13,013 nucleotides of DNA from the NCBI GenBank assembly GCA_043818095.1, contig JBDRGD010000126.1, positions 1-13,013 on the forward strand. Direction: 5' to 3'. This stretch comes from JBDRGD01 sp043818095 (lineage in GTDB: Bacteria > Chloroflexota > Dehalococcoidia > Dehalococcoidales > RBG-16-60-22). The notes beneath the pieces were generated by a model, which searched no databases, was not told where the DNA came from, and saw only the letters and a list, made by a program, of their open reading frames with translations. The position numbers and the translations under genes were made by a program. Positions 12,565 to 13,013 of this stretch are shown here, one piece after another. Every line of letters starts with the position of its first letter. Position 1 is the stretch's first letter.

Positions 12565-13013
12565 ATGAAAATTCTGCAGGTGTGCAACCTCTTCTCCGCG
12601 CGGCACGGGGGCTCGGCGGAGGTCCCCTACCGCCTCTCGCGGGAACTGGCGAAGAGGGGGCACCGGGTGACTATCTATACCAGCGATTACCAGCTTGACC
12701 GCGACCGCTTGCCACCCCTCGAAGCTATCGATTTTCACGCCTTCCGCACCTGGGCGCACCTGTCGGGTCTCGATAAGACGCCGGGGATGGTGCTCCGCGC
12801 CCGGCGGGAAATCGCCGACTTTGACGTCGTCCACCTGCACAACTACCGCACCTTCCCGAACATCGTGCTCCACCACTACGCGCGGCAGCACGGCGTCCCC
12901 TGCGTCCTCCAGGCGCACGGCTCCCTGCCGCGCCTCATGTCGAAAGGGACGCTGAAGCTGGCGTTCGATGCGGTCTGGGGTAAAAGCATCCTGCGGGACG
13001 CGGCGCGCTGTCT
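12565..13013 (+). CDS. GT4-family glycosyltransferase, N-terminal part, truncated by window edge
   Basis: An ATG at 12565, 5 nt after the previous stop, opens a frame that runs to the right edge (149 codons plus two bases). The start MKILQVCNLFSARHGGSAEV has the glycine pair before a small residue that is typical of GT4 acceptor lobes. ELAKRGHRVTIYTSD and FDVVHLHNYRTF follow, and then VPCVLQAHGSLPR. All are strongly characteristic of the family. The catalytic nucleotide-binding lobe lies outside the window. The ribosome-binding site is weak, so translation may depend on coupling to the upstream gene. It continues the glycan operon. Confidence 0.85.
   Translation, partial: MKILQVCNLFSARHGGSAEVPYRLSRELAKRGHRVTIYTSDYQLDRDRLPPLEAIDFHAFRTWAHLSGLDKTPGMVLRARREIADFDVVHLHNYRTFPNIVLHHYARQHGVPCVLQAHGSLPRLMSKGTLKLAFDAVWGKSILRDAARC

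Overview
This is a GC-rich bacterial window with bacterial-type ribosome-binding sites (AGGAGG-like) and several near-consensus sigma70-type promoters (TTGACA/TATAAT-like). The gene mix suggests a Chloroflexota (Dehalococcoidia-like) genome or metagenome bin. The pointers are an STT3/AglB-type oligosaccharyltransferase in a bacterium, an SDR/MaoC/racemase catabolic neighbourhood, and a UGSC-type selenoprotein. The phylum is inferred from gene content, not demonstrated.

Left half (1-4614), small-molecule metabolism. A minus-strand pair, a partial Asp/Glu/hydantoin-racemase-family gene and an SDR dehydrogenase, is transcribed away from a plus-strand gene beginning at 1623. That gene is the most notable object here. 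It looks like two open frames split by a TGA at 1932-1934, but both lie in the same frame and the residues around the TGA read G-D-U-G-S-C. This is the signature of the UGSC (seleno)protein family, so I annotate one 565-residue selenoprotein with Sec104. The 212-bp divergent spacer holds two opposed promoter candidates and a perfect inverted repeat between the -35 and -10 of the SDR promoter. Convergent to the selenoprotein is a MaoC/FAS1-like double-hotdog dehydratase. Its first ~35 codons are in a different frame from the rest, with the break at a G6-A-G6 tract (coding strand), downstream of an exact-consensus promoter.

Middle (4737-4850). A tRNA-Lys(CTT) gene on the minus strand has its own strong promoter and separates the two halves.

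Right half (4883-13013), glycan synthesis and protein glycosylation. A 776-residue STT3/AglB-family oligosaccharyltransferase (minus strand) is divergent from a tightly packed plus-strand operon. The operon encodes UDP-GlcNAc 2-epimerase (WecB type), an extended SDR, a GT4 glycosyltransferase, two more extended SDR sugar-nucleotide epimerases/dehydratases, and the start of another GT4 enzyme cut by the window edge. The likely logic is that the epimerases and SDRs make modified nucleotide sugars, the GT4 enzymes build a lipid-linked or surface glycan, and STT3 may transfer a glycan to exported proteins. The 180-bp STT3/wecB spacer carries two divergent promoter candidates and two interleaved inverted repeats.

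No stretch over 300 bp lacks a gene. I saw no CRISPR array, insertion sequence, rRNA or prophage feature.
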